The notes: generated by a model from the letters alone, not told the origin. Numbered from the stretch's first letter, positions 20,593 through 29,679 are shown. The stretch is 36,646 bases of DNA from Nocardioides sp. Iso805N (GCF_000364605.1 NZ_KB822575.1:11581-48226); one strand, 5' to 3'. Program-made: numbers and translations.

Positions 20593-20970
20593 TCAACCGA
20601 GCTTCGCGGTCTCCCAGGTCGAGAGGCAGAACGGGTGCCCGGCGGGATCGGCGTAGACCACGCAGTGGTCCTCGTTCGGCTGGTGCTCGAACCGGGTCGC
20701 GCCGGCGGCCAGCACCCGCGCCCCGGTGGCCACGAGGTCGTCGACGAAGAAGTCCAGGTGCATCTGCATGGGGACCTCGCCGCCGGGCCAGGTGGGCGGC
20801 TGGTGGTCGGGGACACCCTGGACCCCGATCTCGCCGTACGGACCTGTCACCGTCGCCCAGCCGGCGTCGCCCAGCGCCTCGCCTGCGGTGATCTCCGCGT
20901 AGAAGCGCGCGAGCGCGATCGCGTCCGGCGCACTGACGGTCGTGCCGCTGAGGCGGATCACGTCCGACAT
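20593..20970 (-). CDS. VOC-family (glyoxalase/bleomycin-resistance fold) protein
   Basis: This 125-residue protein is a single VOC module, two beta-alpha-beta3 units: IRLSGTTVSAPDAIALARFYAEITAGEAL opens the first and MQMHLDFFVDDLVATGARVLAAGATRFEHQ the second. A C-terminal YADPAGHPFCLSTWE follows, with HPFCL as the common closing motif. Possible metal ligands are His85 on the MQMHLDF strand and the late Glu. Substrate is unknown. The ATG overlaps the upstream stop by one base (TGATG), so it is translationally coupled to the SRPBCC gene. ArsR-SRPBCC-VOC is a recurrent actinobacterial gene set, but its role is not known to me. Confidence 0.88.
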   Translation of the reverse strand: MSDVIRLSGTTVSAPDAIALARFYAEITAGEALGDAGWATVTGPYGEIGVQGVPDHQPPTWPGGEVPMQMHLDFFVDDLVATGARVLAAGATRFEHQPNEDHCVVYADPAGHPFCLSTWETAKLG

Positions 20971-21506
20971 CAGCCGACGTCCATCGCCTGGTAGGTCGGC
21001 GTCAGCTCGGTCCAACGCTCGCGCCAGTACGGCGAGGGCGCGTCGGCGGACCAGCCGTCCGGGTGGACCGAGGCCCCGGTCTCCAGGGACCGGCCGAGGT
21101 CCTCCAGGTGGGCCTGCCAACCGGCGCCGTGGAAGGGCAGGTTCTCGATGAGCAGCCCACGCTGCTCGACGACGAGCCGGGTCCGCTCGCCCTCCTCGCT
21201 CAGCCACGCCTCTGTCTCGCCTTCGTCCGACGCCCCGGGTGAGGTCCGCAGCAGCAGGTGCCGCGGCGCGTCGCACACCTCCACGACCGCGGGCGTGCTC
21301 GCCGAGCTGGTGAAGGTCAGGTGGATGGTGCCGCCGACCCGCCGGTCGCCCTCGACGTCGGCGAGCCAGCGCGCCAGCCTGTCCGGCGTCGTACAGGCGT
21401 CCCAGAGGTCCTCGATGTCGGTGTCGTAGACATCCTCGACGCGTACTGCGCCGCGGGTCTCGTCGAGTGCTCGCATCGATCCGATCGTTCGCACGTCCTG
21501 GCTCAC
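20970..21506 (-). CDS. SRPBCC-fold (AHSA1-like) protein
   Basis: This 178-residue protein has the START/Bet v1-like pattern of AHSA1 domains: VRVEDVYDTDIEDLWDACTTPDRLARWLADVEGDRRVGGTIHL (split over about 22-65) at the N-terminus and a long C-terminal amphipathic helix (GAGWQAHLEDLGRSLE). The fold makes a hydrophobic ligand pocket, and the ligand is unknown. The GTG start overlaps the ArsR stop (GTGA), so regulator and SRPBCC protein are coupled. The stop overlaps the VOC start by one base. Such proteins are often encoded directly after an ArsR regulator. Confidence 0.88.
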   Translation of the reverse strand: MSQDVRTIGSMRALDETRGAVRVEDVYDTDIEDLWDACTTPDRLARWLADVEGDRRVGGTIHLTFTSSASTPAVVEVCDAPRHLLLRTSPGASDEGETEAWLSEEGERTRLVVEQRGLLIENLPFHGAGWQAHLEDLGRSLETGASVHPDGWSADAPSPYWRERWTELTPTYQAMDVG

Positions 21507-21841
21507 TGCTCCACGTCCTTCCTGGTCCTCTTGGCCTTCTTGCCTCGCGCCACCTCGGTGTGCAGCGCGTCGAGCCGGTTCTGCCACAGCGCTCGGTAGT
21601 CCCCGAGCCAGTCGTCCACCTCGACGAGCGGCTCGGGCCGAAGGCTGTAGATGCGGCGCTGGGCCTCCTGCCGTACGTCGACCAGGCCGGCCTCGCGCAG
21701 CACCCGCAGGTGCCGGGACACGCCCGGCCGTGCGATCGGCAGCGCCTCGGCGAGCTCGCCCGCCGTCGCCGGGTGGTCGCGCAGGATCTCCAGCACCGTG
21801 CGCCGGCTGCCGTCCGCCAACGCGTGCAAGACCGCATCCAT
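21503..21841 (-). CDS. ArsR-family winged-helix regulator, no metal-site cysteines
   Basis: This 112-residue protein is a winged helix-turn-helix of the ArsR/SmtB fold: MDAVLHALADGSRRTVLEILRDHPATAGELAEALPIARPGVSRHLRVLREAGLVDVR-type sequence over residues 1-57, then RRIYSLRPEPLVEVDDWL. It contains no cysteine, so it is not a thiol-type metal sensor; other ligands or constitutive DNA binding are possible. ATG 21841 starts the conserved helix. ATG 21877 is in frame, but its extra 12 residues would overlap the inverted repeat at 21852-21883. It heads the coupled set with the SRPBCC, VOC and MBL genes. Confidence 0.9.
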   Translation of the reverse strand: MDAVLHALADGSRRTVLEILRDHPATAGELAEALPIARPGVSRHLRVLREAGLVDVRQEAQRRIYSLRPEPLVEVDDWLGDYRALWQNRLDALHTEVARGKKAKRTRKDVEQ

Positions 21842-21851
21842 GATCAAGACC

Positions 21852-21883
21852 GTACCCTTCCTGTTACGTATCCACAAGGGTAC
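21852..21883. promoter_or_regulatory. Inverted repeat upstream of the ArsR-like gene
   Basis: GTACCCTT (21852-21859) and its exact reverse complement AAGGGTAC (21876-21883) are separated by 16 nt and lie 11-42 nt upstream of the preferred ATG at 21841. Position and symmetry suggest an autoregulatory operator for the ArsR-like protein. Confidence 0.5.
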
Positions 21884-21894
21884 ATAAAGCCGGA

Positions 21895-21921
21895 CGCCGA
21901 GCCTGTCGAGGCGCCTCGGCG
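21895..21921 (-). terminator. Possible hairpin after the LPGTG repeat-protein gene
   Basis: CGCCGAG (21895-21901) pairs with CTCGGCG (21915-21921) across a 13-nt loop, starting 19 nt past the stop codon of the repeat protein. No U-tract is visible. It would separate that gene from the ArsR operon downstream. Confidence 0.35.
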
Positions 21922-21939
21922 GCAGCGGGACGCCTTCGG

Positions 21940-24900
21940 TCAGGAGCGCGACGCAGGCGTACGGCGCCTGGGCCGACGCACACCAGCGGCCACGAACACC
22001 GCTCCGAGCCCGACCATGCCCCCCGCCAGCCAGAGCAGGCCCAGCGGGATCGTTGTTCCGGTCCCCGGCAAGGTGTCCGCTCCGGCCGCTCCGGCGGCCG
22101 TCGAACCGGTGTCGCCGTCCGGACCCGTGTTACTGCTCGGGCCGGTCGTCGTGGGGAGGTGCACCCGGGCCGTGTCGGCCGCGCTCGAGCCTTCGACGCT
22201 CGCATGTGCGGTGTTCACCACGCTGCCCTTGTCGATATCGCCTGCGTTGAGGCGCTGGTCGGGGACCGTGCAGACCATCGAGTCACCGGCGGAGAGGTTC
22301 CCGGCCGGGCAGCTCACCGGCCCGGCGGAGGGGTCGGTGACGACGACCCCGGAGAGCCGGGTCGTGCCGGTGTTCGTGACAGTGATCCTCCAGCGCACTC
22401 TGTCCCCCGGATCGGGGTGCCCGGCGGCAGCGCCGTCGAGCGCCCGGCCCGTCTTGTGCACGGCCAGGCTGGCGCCGGTGGGCGCACTGCCGCGGATCGT
22501 CACCGTCGCTGTGGACGGAGCCGACTGCACCAGCGGGGCGGCCGCTGCGGCCAGGAAACCGGTGTCCGCCTGCGGCGCGTCGGACTCCGATGCGGTGGCG
22601 ACGGCGGTGTTGACGATCTGCGCGAGCTGGAAGTCGCCGGCTACGACCGTGTAGGCGGCCGTGCACCGGACGTGCTCGCCGGGCGCCAGCGGCTGGCTCG
22701 GACAGCTCGCCGTCGGGACCGTTCCGCTGCCGGTGAAGTGCTGCTCGAGGATCGCGATCCCGGTGAGCGCGACGTTGCCGGTGTTGGTGACGTCGAAGGT
22801 GTAGATGACCACCTGTCCGGTGTGGGTGGCAGTCGTCGGCGAGGCCGACTTCGTCAGCTTCAGCGCGGGTGCGGGGCTCTCGGGGATGACAGCCGAGTCG
22901 GCACTCGACTGGACGGCCGGACCCGCGGGCGGCAGCGCCGTGGCAACCGCCGTGTTGGTGACGCTGCCGCTGGCGATGTCGGCAGCGGTGAGCGCGTAGG
23001 TGGCGGTGCAGGACACGGCTCCGGTGGGAGCGAGCGAGGTGGCGGCGGAGCAGCTGAGCGCCCCGAGAGTGCCGGTTCCGGTGAAGAGCGACTCGACCAC
23101 TGTCGGAGTCTCGAGCGTCACGTTGCCGCGGTTGGTGACCACGAAGGTGTAGGTGATCGGCGCTCCGACGGTGAACTGGGTCGGCCCGGACGGGTCGGCG
23201 GACTTGACCAGGGTCAGCTTCGGCGACTGGTCGACGGTGACCTGGGCGGTGTCCTCCGCTCGGGGATCGGTGTCGCCGGCCGGCCCCGATGCCGCGGCCA
23301 CGGCCGTGTTGATGATCGCGCCGGCGTCGATGTCGGACTGGGTGGTGGTGTAGCCGGCGGTGCAGGTCATGGTCGCGGTGCGCGCCAGCGCCGTACGCGG
23401 GCAGGTGATCTGCGGGGGCTGGCCGGTGCCGGTGAAGTCGGACTCGACGACCTCGACGTCGCTGAGCGCCGTCCCGCCGGTGTTCGTGACCTCGAACGCG
23501 TAGCTGATCTGCTGGCCGGCCCGGTCGACCACAGTGGGTGATGCCGTCTTGCCCAGGGTGAGCGCCGGCGGCGGGACGGTGTCGACCGCTACCACCGCCG
23601 TCGAGGGCTCGCTGTCCACCTCGTCGCCGCTCGGCGCACTCGCGGTGGCGACGGCGGTGTTGGTGATGGACGCGGTGCGCATGTCCACGTCGGTGACCGC
23701 GTACGTCGCCGTGCACGTGACGATCTCACCCGGCGTGAGCTCGGTGTCGGGGCAGGCTGGGACCAGCGCCGGGCCCGTCCCGGAGAAGCTGCGCTCATCG
23801 ATCGCGAGTTCGGTGAGCGGGACGTCCCCGGTGTTGGTGACCTCGAACGTGTACGCGATCTGCTGGCCGACGTCGGAGGCCGTCGCGAGGGTGGCCTCCT
23901 TCTCCAGCGAGATGCTCGGGCTGGCGGCGTCGGGCACCAGGACCGTGTCGTCGGCCGACGTCACGGGAGGCCCGGTCGGCGGGAGCGCGCTGGCGGCGGC
24001 GGTGTTGGACAGCTGGTGCGCGGCGACATCGGCGGCAGTGAGTGTGTACGTCGCCGTGCAGATCACCTGGCGACCGGGCGCGATGTCGACAGCGGGGCAG
24101 TCGATCGGCGAGAGCGCGCCCGTCCCGGTGAAGCGATCGTCGGTGATGCTAACCCCGTGCACGGTGGTGTTGCCGGTATCCGTGACCACGAAGGAGTAGG
24201 TGAGCTGCTGGCCGACGGTGAAGGCCAGCGGTGTCGAGGGCGCGACGGACTTCACGAGGCTGATGGCCGGAGCCTGATCGACGCTGACCGTGGCGCTGGA
24301 CGTGGCGGTCGGATCGGTGAATCCCGCCGGAGCGTGGGCGGTGGCGGTCGCGGTGTTGTCGATCGAGCCTCGGTCCACGTCCGCCTGTGTGACGGTGTAG
24401 TCGGCGGTGCACATCGTCGACTCACCGGGGGCGAGGTCGAGACCCGACGCAGGGCAGTCGACGTCCGAGATCTGGCCGGTGCCGCTGAAGGCCGACTCGT
24501 CGATCGTGAGGTCCTGCAGGGCGACCCCGCCGGTGTTCTCGACGTCGAAGGAGTAGGTGACCAGGTCGCCGTCCGCATCGACGACGGTCGGTGCGGCGGA
24601 CTTCGTCAGGGTCAGCGCCGGCGGGGCCGCGACCCGGACTGTCGCGGTGGCGGGCGCCGTCTGCGGGACGGGTCCGGCCACGGGCGTCGCGGTGGCGTAC
24701 GCAGCGTTGGAGACGCTTCCCAGCGCGACGTCACCCGGCTGGACGACGTACGTCGCCGTGCAGTTCACGCTCGCGCCCGGCGCGATCGTCCAGGCCGGGC
24801 AGCTTGGGGCCGACAGCGTGCCGGTCCCGGTGAACGCCGTCTCGTGGATGACGGGCGCGCTCACCGGGACCTGGCCACCGTTGGTGACCTGATAGGTGAA

Positions 24901-27900
24901 GGTGACGGTGTCACCGGTCGCGGCGACCTGGCGGTCGACGGTCTTGGCGAGCTGCAGCCGGGCGTTCGGCGTCAGGGCGTTGGTCACGGTGATGCCGTAG
25001 GCGCCCGAGGGTCCGGTGACGGTCAGCGTGGCCGGTGAGATGTCGGGTGCGCCGACCCACGAGTATCCGGCCGGGAGACTGGGAGGTGGGTTCTCGGTGA
25101 TCGAGCACTGCTGACCGTCGAAGACCGAGATCGGGCTGGCCGTCGCGCTCGATCCGCCGGCGGGCACGGTGGCGCTCCACGGCGTGCTGCCCTGGTAGAC
25201 GCAGTCCACGGTCCCGGTGAACGTGAGCGCCTGGGTCACGCCGCCCGCAGGAAGGCCGGCGAGCTGCTTGGTGACGGTCACGCGTGATGCGGTGCCCGCG
25301 ACGGTGAGGATCGCCGTGCTCGAGTTGCTGGACGGGACGGGGTCGACGAACTGGTTGGCACCGCTGGTCGCCGATCGTGCTGTGGCGGTGTTCTTGTAGG
25401 TGCCGCCGACGGGTCCGGCGGTCCCGTTGATGGTGAGGGTGACGCTGCCCTGGTTGCTCGCGATCGTGGTGATGGTCGAGGTCAGCGTCCGGCTCGCCGC
25501 GTCGTACGCCAAGGCTCCACAGGTCGATCCTGCGCTCGCCGCACAGGAGGCGGAGCCGAAGGTGAAGCCGATCGGAAGAGGGTCGGCGAACTGCACGGAC
25601 TGGGCCGGGTTCGCGCTCGCGTCGGAGACCTTGACGGTGTAGGAGACGGGGTCGCCGGGCTGGACCGAGGATGGGCTGACCGACTTGTTGACCGCGATGT
25701 CGGCGCACGCCGTCGTGGCGGCGACGGAGGCCTGGGAGGAGCCGACCACGGGGCTGGCCGCGCTGACGTAGGCCCGGTTGGTCACGGTGTTCGACGTCGG
25801 ACAGGTGGTGCGTCCGGCCGCGATCGGGTCGAGTCGTGCCACCACCGTCAACGTGGCGCCGACGGGGAACGCGTCGACCGCGCCCGACCAGAGATTGAAC
25901 GAGCCCGTTCCGCTGACCTGGCGCGAGGCGATGAACGAGGGGCAGTCGATGCCGCCGGCCCCGGTGCAGGACACGATCGTCATGCTGACGCCGGCGTAGA
26001 TCTGCCCCAGCGAGAGGTCGAGCTGATCCTGGATCGTCGCGCCGTCCGCAACCGACGGGCCCGCGTTGCTGTAGACGACCGTGTAGGTCGTCGGGTCGCC
26101 GGGGAAGATCGTCGCCTTGTCCTGCGTCTTGGTCACCCGGAGGTTCGCCTGGGGGCACGGGGTGGGCGGGGGCGCCGTTGCGGTGACCTGGACCTGGTTG
26201 TTGCCGGTGACCGTCTCCTTCACGCCCGTGGGTGCGGTGATCGACGCGGTGTTGGTGAAGGAGGAAGAACCCGAGGAGGAGCAGGGCGGCTGCGGATACA
26301 GCGTGGGCGTCGCGATGATGCTGAGCACGATGCTGGAACCCGCGGGCAGGGTGCCGATCGGATAGCTGAGGCTCTGGCCGCTGAAGGAGAGCGTCTGGTC
26401 GGGGACGTTGGGACAGGTGGCGCCGCCTGTGGTCACGCAGGAGGCCACATGCTCGGTCACTGACGTGACGGGATTGCTGTAGGTCAGCGTGTCGGCGAAC
26501 GTGGCCCCGTCGGCTGCGGCGGGCCCGAGGTTGCGCATCGTGATGGTGTAGGTGAGCGGCGCCGTCGGCGAGACGGTCGAGGCACTCTGGGTCTTGCTGA
26601 TCGACAGGTCGGTCGTCGGGCAGGCCGCGGTCCCGGTGCCGTAGGAGTAGATGAACAGGTCGGCGGTTCCGACGTTCGTGAAACCCGAGGGCACCGTCGC
26701 CCGCCCGTCAGCGCCGATCGTCGTCGACGTGACGCCACACGGCGGCGGAGAGGTCAGGACCGGCGTGAAGGTGTACGTGACGGTGATCGTGGCATTCACG
26801 GGCCAGACCGGCTGGCTCGCCGAGAACAGTCCGACGAACGTACCGGTCACGGGAACGCTGGCGGGAACGGTCGGGCAGACCAGTCCGGCGGAGGCCGTGC
26901 AGCTCACGTTCGACACCGAGATCGAGCTGAACAACACCGCGGGCGACACGCTCAGCATGGCGCTGATGGAGGTTCCAGGCGCCGGTGCCGGGCCGTTGTT
27001 CGTCCAGGTCACGGTGATCGTGTTCGGGGTGTCCGGAGGGAGCGCATGGGCCGAGTCGACAGCCGTCGTGGTCTGGGTCTCGGTGAGGGTGACGCCCGTC
27101 GTGTTGTTCATCGCCGTACTCACCGAGCTCGAGTTCGAGGTCAGGTCGTAGTCCGTGGTCCCGGCGGGGGCCGTCACGGTGCCCGAGGTCGTGACCGAGG
27201 AGGCCGACGGGGCAGCGAAGGTGCCGGTGATGGTGATCTCGATGTAGCCCTGGTGCGGGAGCAACCCCGCGTTGCCGCGCACCTGTGAGTTCGAGGTCGT
27301 CATCGTGGCCGGGCAGGTCGCTGCACTGAACGCCGTACACGTCGCCGACACCCCGGTGGCACCGGCCGGCATGGAGATGCTGAAGGCCGCTCCGTCCGCG
27401 TCGGGCAACGAGTTGTTGCCGACCCTCGCCACGTAGGTGAACGGCGCACCCGCGACCGCTGAGGCCGGGCCGGTGATGTTGATCGTCACGTCGACCTGCG
27501 ACCCGGGTACGACGGCTTGCGGCGCGGCGAGTGCATCAGGCGCCACGGCGCGGGTGCTCGGCAGGGCCGGCGAAGGAGACGGTTCGCCCGACGCCGGCTC
27601 CTGGCCGGGTCGTGCCGTCCCACTCGGACGGCTGGTCGCTGGCGCTCCCGGCGAGGGGGCGTCCGTGGACGGCCGTGAGGACGGGGCCGACCCGCCGGAG
27701 GCGGGTGCCGAGCTGGGGGAGGCGGACGGAGCCGACGCTGCCGGTGTCGACGCCGGGGTCGGAGACGTGGATGGCGCCATCGAGGCGGACGGGCTCTGCA
27801 CGGCGGTCGCCGCTGTCGCGGGCGACGGAGAAGGATCCGCCGACGCCGAGGTCCATGACGTCAGGGAGATACTGCCGAGGACCACGGTGGCGACAACGAG

Positions 27901-27948
27901 GAAACCCACGACGCGGACCCACGGCGAACGCTTCGAAAGCCTGGCCAT
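21940..27948 (-). CDS. Giant secreted DUF11-type repeat protein with LPGTG sortase signal
   Basis: The protein has 2,002 residues. It opens with a basic N-terminus and a hydrophobic stretch ending in SASA (residues 1-37), a signal peptide, followed by a Ser/Pro/Ala/Thr-rich stalk (about 38-150). Next come about five DUF11/CARDB-like domains, one SpaA/DUF5979-like domain (RVTVTKQLAGLPAGG), and eight near-identical domains of about 117 residues with the cores 'YTFxVTNTG', 'FTGTG' and 'CTATY'. The end is a Gly/Ala/Thr spacer, LPGTG (coded at 22057-22071), a membrane helix and a basic tail, the standard sortase cell-wall sorting signal. It is probably a wall-anchored fibrous adhesin or surface-layer protein. 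No sortase gene is in the window. ATG 27948 is used; GTG 27957, with a GGGG-rich ribosome binding site, is an alternative. Confidence 0.93.
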   Translation of the reverse strand: MARLSKRSPWVRVVGFLVVATVVLGSISLTSWTSASADPSPSPATAATAVQSPSASMAPSTSPTPASTPAASAPSASPSSAPASGGSAPSSRPSTDAPSPGAPATSRPSGTARPGQEPASGEPSPSPALPSTRAVAPDALAAPQAVVPGSQVDVTINITGPASAVAGAPFTYVARVGNNSLPDADGAAFSISMPAGATGVSATCTAFSAATCPATMTTSNSQVRGNAGLLPHQGYIEITITGTFAAPSASSVTTSGTVTAPAGTTDYDLTSNSSSVSTAMNNTTGVTLTETQTTTAVDSAHALPPDTPNTITVTWTNNGPAPAPGTSISAMLSVSPAVLFSSISVSNVSCTASAGLVCPTVPASVPVTGTFVGLFSASQPVWPVNATITVTYTFTPVLTSPPPCGVTSTTIGADGRATVPSGFTNVGTADLFIYSYGTGTAACPTTDLSISKTQSASTVSPTAPLTYTITMRNLGPAAADGATFADTLTYSNPVTSVTEHVASCVTTGGATCPNVPDQTLSFSGQSLSYPIGTLPAGSSIVLSIIATPTLYPQPPCSSSGSSSFTNTASITAPTGVKETVTGNNQVQVTATAPPPTPCPQANLRVTKTQDKATIFPGDPTTYTVVYSNAGPSVADGATIQDQLDLSLGQIYAGVSMTIVSCTGAGGIDCPSFIASRQVSGTGSFNLWSGAVDAFPVGATLTVVARLDPIAAGRTTCPTSNTVTNRAYVSAASPVVGSSQASVAATTACADIAVNKSVSPSSVQPGDPVSYTVKVSDASANPAQSVQFADPLPIGFTFGSASCAASAGSTCGALAYDAASRTLTSTITTIASNQGSVTLTINGTAGPVGGTYKNTATARSATSGANQFVDPVPSSNSSTAILTVAGTASRVTVTKQLAGLPAGGVTQALTFTGTVDCVYQGSTPWSATVPAGGSSATASPISVFDGQQCSITENPPPSLPAGYSWVGAPDISPATLTVTGPSGAYGITVTNALTPNARLQLAKTVDRQVAATGDTVTFTYQVTNGGQVPVSAPVIHETAFTGTGTLSAPSCPAWTIAPGASVNCTATYVVQPGDVALGSVSNAAYATATPVAGPVPQTAPATATVRVAAPPALTLTKSAAPTVVDADGDLVTYSFDVENTGGVALQDLTIDESAFSGTGQISDVDCPASGLDLAPGESTMCTADYTVTQADVDRGSIDNTATATAHAPAGFTDPTATSSATVSVDQAPAISLVKSVAPSTPLAFTVGQQLTYSFVVTDTGNTTVHGVSITDDRFTGTGALSPIDCPAVDIAPGRQVICTATYTLTAADVAAHQLSNTAAASALPPTGPPVTSADDTVLVPDAASPSISLEKEATLATASDVGQQIAYTFEVTNTGDVPLTELAIDERSFSGTGPALVPACPDTELTPGEIVTCTATYAVTDVDMRTASITNTAVATASAPSGDEVDSEPSTAVVAVDTVPPPALTLGKTASPTVVDRAGQQISYAFEVTNTGGTALSDVEVVESDFTGTGQPPQITCPRTALARTATMTCTAGYTTTQSDIDAGAIINTAVAAASGPAGDTDPRAEDTAQVTVDQSPKLTLVKSADPSGPTQFTVGAPITYTFVVTNRGNVTLETPTVVESLFTGTGTLGALSCSAATSLAPTGAVSCTATYALTAADIASGSVTNTAVATALPPAGPAVQSSADSAVIPESPAPALKLTKSASPTTATHTGQVVIYTFDVTNTGNVALTGIAILEQHFTGSGTVPTASCPSQPLAPGEHVRCTAAYTVVAGDFQLAQIVNTAVATASESDAPQADTGFLAAAAAPLVQSAPSTATVTIRGSAPTGASLAVHKTGRALDGAAAGHPDPGDRVRWRITVTNTGTTRLSGVVVTDPSAGPVSCPAGNLSAGDSMVCTVPDQRLNAGDIDKGSVVNTAHASVEGSSAADTARVHLPTTTGPSSNTGPDGDTGSTAAGAAGADTLPGTGTTIPLGLLWLAGGMVGLGAVFVAAGVRRPRRRTPASRS
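22155..24967 (-). repeat. Eight tandem domain repeats (about 350 nt each)
   Basis: Eight successive coding repeats make up the C-terminal half of the LPGTG protein. Each has a 'L-x-L-x-K-x-A' start, a YTFxVTNTG-like strand, a FTGTG turn, a Cys pair (xxCP ... CTATY) and an 'ITNTAVATA' strand. This is the DUF7507-type pattern within the DUF11 superfamily. Two Cys per repeat suggest one disulfide per domain. DNA divergence between copies is moderate, so the array is ancient rather than freshly duplicated. Confidence 0.85.
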
Positions 27949-28004
27949 GGCACGCACAAGGCCGCCCCTGCCTCCCGAGCCCGTGTCGGAGCGAGCACCT
28001 TTCG

Positions 28005-28034
28005 ACGGTAGGTGTGACCTTCTCGCGGTGTCAA
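28005..28034 (-). promoter_or_regulatory. Promoter of the LPGTG repeat-protein gene
   Basis: On the minus strand a perfect TTGACA (28034-28029) is followed after 18 nt by TACCGT (28010-28005), a TAnnnT -10. Transcription would start near 27998, about 50 nt before the ATG at 27948. It is the best housekeeping-type promoter seen in the window. Confidence 0.6.
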
Positions 28035-28356
28035 CGAGCAGGCACCGTTGCCCGGCGACGCGAGCCGCCTGATCGCTACCACCACGCGCTGCTTCCGCTC
28101 CGCGCAGAGAGACGCCCGTCGGAGGGCCGTGCGAACCAGTCAGCGTGGGGCAGCCGGGGCGCTGAGGGCCTCCCGGCCGTGGCATCTGCGCCGTACGATG
28201 CTTGAGGAGTGTTCGTCACGATCGGAACGGCTTGTGCGCGCCCATACCGCCTGGGGTGTGGCATCAGCGTTCAGGTGACGAGCGCGACGTAGAGGCTCCG
28301 GCGGACGCCAGGTTGCATCGCCGACGCCAGAGACTCGAGTTCCGAGGAGGCCGCAG
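28035..28356. other. Divergent intergenic region
   Basis: About 320 nt separate the repeat-protein promoter from the GT2 start. I see no convincing gene, RNA fold or strong repeat. TACGAT at 28194-28199 could be a -10 element for the plus-strand synthase genes, but no matching -35 is clear, and the leader would be about 150 nt long. Confidence 0.4.
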
Positions 28357-29679
28357 GTGCCGACGACGTTCAGCGAATGGTTCGTTCAGCTGCTGGTCTT
28401 CGTCATCGTCGCGTACCCGATCGTCGGCGGACTGGCGTTCATCGTGTCGAGTTTCTATTACCACGTCTTCTCCGAGAAGCGGGACCTGCCGCGGTACCTC
28501 GAGCACGGCGAGCCGTACGTGTCGATCTTCGTGCCCGCGCACAACGAGGAAGCCTCCATCGAGAGCACACTGCGCTACCTCGAGACGATGCTGAACTACC
28601 CCGCCCAGCGATACGAGATCATCGTCATCGACGATGCCTCCACGGACCGTACGCCGCAGATCCTTGCCGGCTTGCAGGGCGTGTACTCGAACCTGCGGGT
28701 CATCACCATCGTGAAGAACCGCGGGAAGGCGCACGGCTTCAACGTCGCGCTCGCCTTCGCGCGGGGGGACTTCATCTTGTCCAACGACGCCGACACCAAG
28801 CCGAACCCGGACGCGCTGTGGCAGTACATGAGCTACTTCGAACGCGAAGGCGGCCAGAACGTCGGGGCCGTGACGGGCAACATGCTGGCCGCGAACCGCA
28901 CGACGCTGACCGCCCAGGCACAACAGAACGAGCTGAACTCGATCATCGGCCTCATCAAGCGCGCCCAGATGTCCTACGGTGCGCTGTTCGCGTTCTCCGG
29001 CGCGAACACGATGTACCGCAAGCAGGCGGTCCTCGACGTCGGCGGCTGGCATGCCGAGCAGCCGACCGAGGACATCGCCATCGCATGGGACATGCAGACG
29101 GCTGGATGGCGGGCGCTCTTCGCGCCGCACATTCGATTCTTCCTCGACGTGCCCGAGCGGTTTCGGCTGTTGGTCAAGCAGCGGAGACGGTGGTCTTCGG
29201 GCGGTATCTACGTGCTGGCGAGCAAGGGCCCGAGACTGGTACGGCACCCCATCCGAAACTTCCGAATGATGCCCGTGATCACCGACTACACCATCTCCAT
29301 CGTGTGGAGCTTCCTCTACTGGGTCAGCATGGCGCTGTTCGCCGGGACGCAGCTCTACTTCGCCGCGACGAAGAACTGGGAGCGCTTCTTCCACAACTGG
29401 TACATGGTCGGCATCTTCGTCGCCATCCACATGGGGATCGGGTTGGTCCAGCTCACCGCCGCGTCGTACTACAACGACGGTGGAAGGACGCTGAAGTACG
29501 TCTTGTTCGCGCCCTGGTACATGCTCGTCTACTGGATGGTGAACACCTTCACTGTCGTACTTGAGCTCGTCCCGACGCTGGGGAAGGTCTGGTCGCGGCG
29601 CGACGGTGGTACATGGGTGTCCCCGGACCGCTCCGACAGCCTCCAGGACGTCGAGAAGGGGTATCGGGAACCCGCATGA
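28357..29679 (+). CDS. PgaC-like processive GT2 glycosyltransferase
   Basis: This 440-residue membrane synthase has an N-terminal helix (about 8-32), a cytoplasmic GT-A domain and three or four C-terminal helices (about 300-425). Catalytic motifs of processive family-2 enzymes are all present: FVPAHNEE (58-65), IDDASTD (91-97), NDADTK (143-148), TED (237-239) and QRRRW (275-279). The segment after TED and the QRRRW-SSGG stretch resemble PgaC/IcaA poly-beta-1,6-N-acetylglucosamine synthases more than hyaluronan or cellulose synthases, but sugar specificity is inferred. The GTG start has GAGGAGG 7 nt upstream. The stop overlaps the next gene's ATG (ATGA). It is divergent from the LPGTG surface-protein gene. 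Confidence 0.9.
   Translation: MPTTFSEWFVQLLVFVIVAYPIVGGLAFIVSSFYYHVFSEKRDLPRYLEHGEPYVSIFVPAHNEEASIESTLRYLETMLNYPAQRYEIIVIDDASTDRTPQILAGLQGVYSNLRVITIVKNRGKAHGFNVALAFARGDFILSNDADTKPNPDALWQYMSYFEREGGQNVGAVTGNMLAANRTTLTAQAQQNELNSIIGLIKRAQMSYGALFAFSGANTMYRKQAVLDVGGWHAEQPTEDIAIAWDMQTAGWRALFAPHIRFFLDVPERFRLLVKQRRRWSSGGIYVLASKGPRLVRHPIRNFRMMPVITDYTISIVWSFLYWVSMALFAGTQLYFAATKNWERFFHNWYMVGIFVAIHMGIGLVQLTAASYYNDGGRTLKYVLFAPWYMLVYWMVNTFTVVLELVPTLGKVWSRRDGGTWVSPDRSDSLQDVEKGYREPA

Noticed and set aside
21503..21841. Arsenic or metal sensing by the first ArsR-like protein
   Set aside because: It has no cysteine and sits with SRPBCC and VOC genes rather than resistance genes.
22155..24967. Repeat array as CRISPR or satellite DNA
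   Set aside because: The periodicity is protein-level, about 350 nt, in one continuous frame, with diverged DNA and no short identical repeats with spacers.
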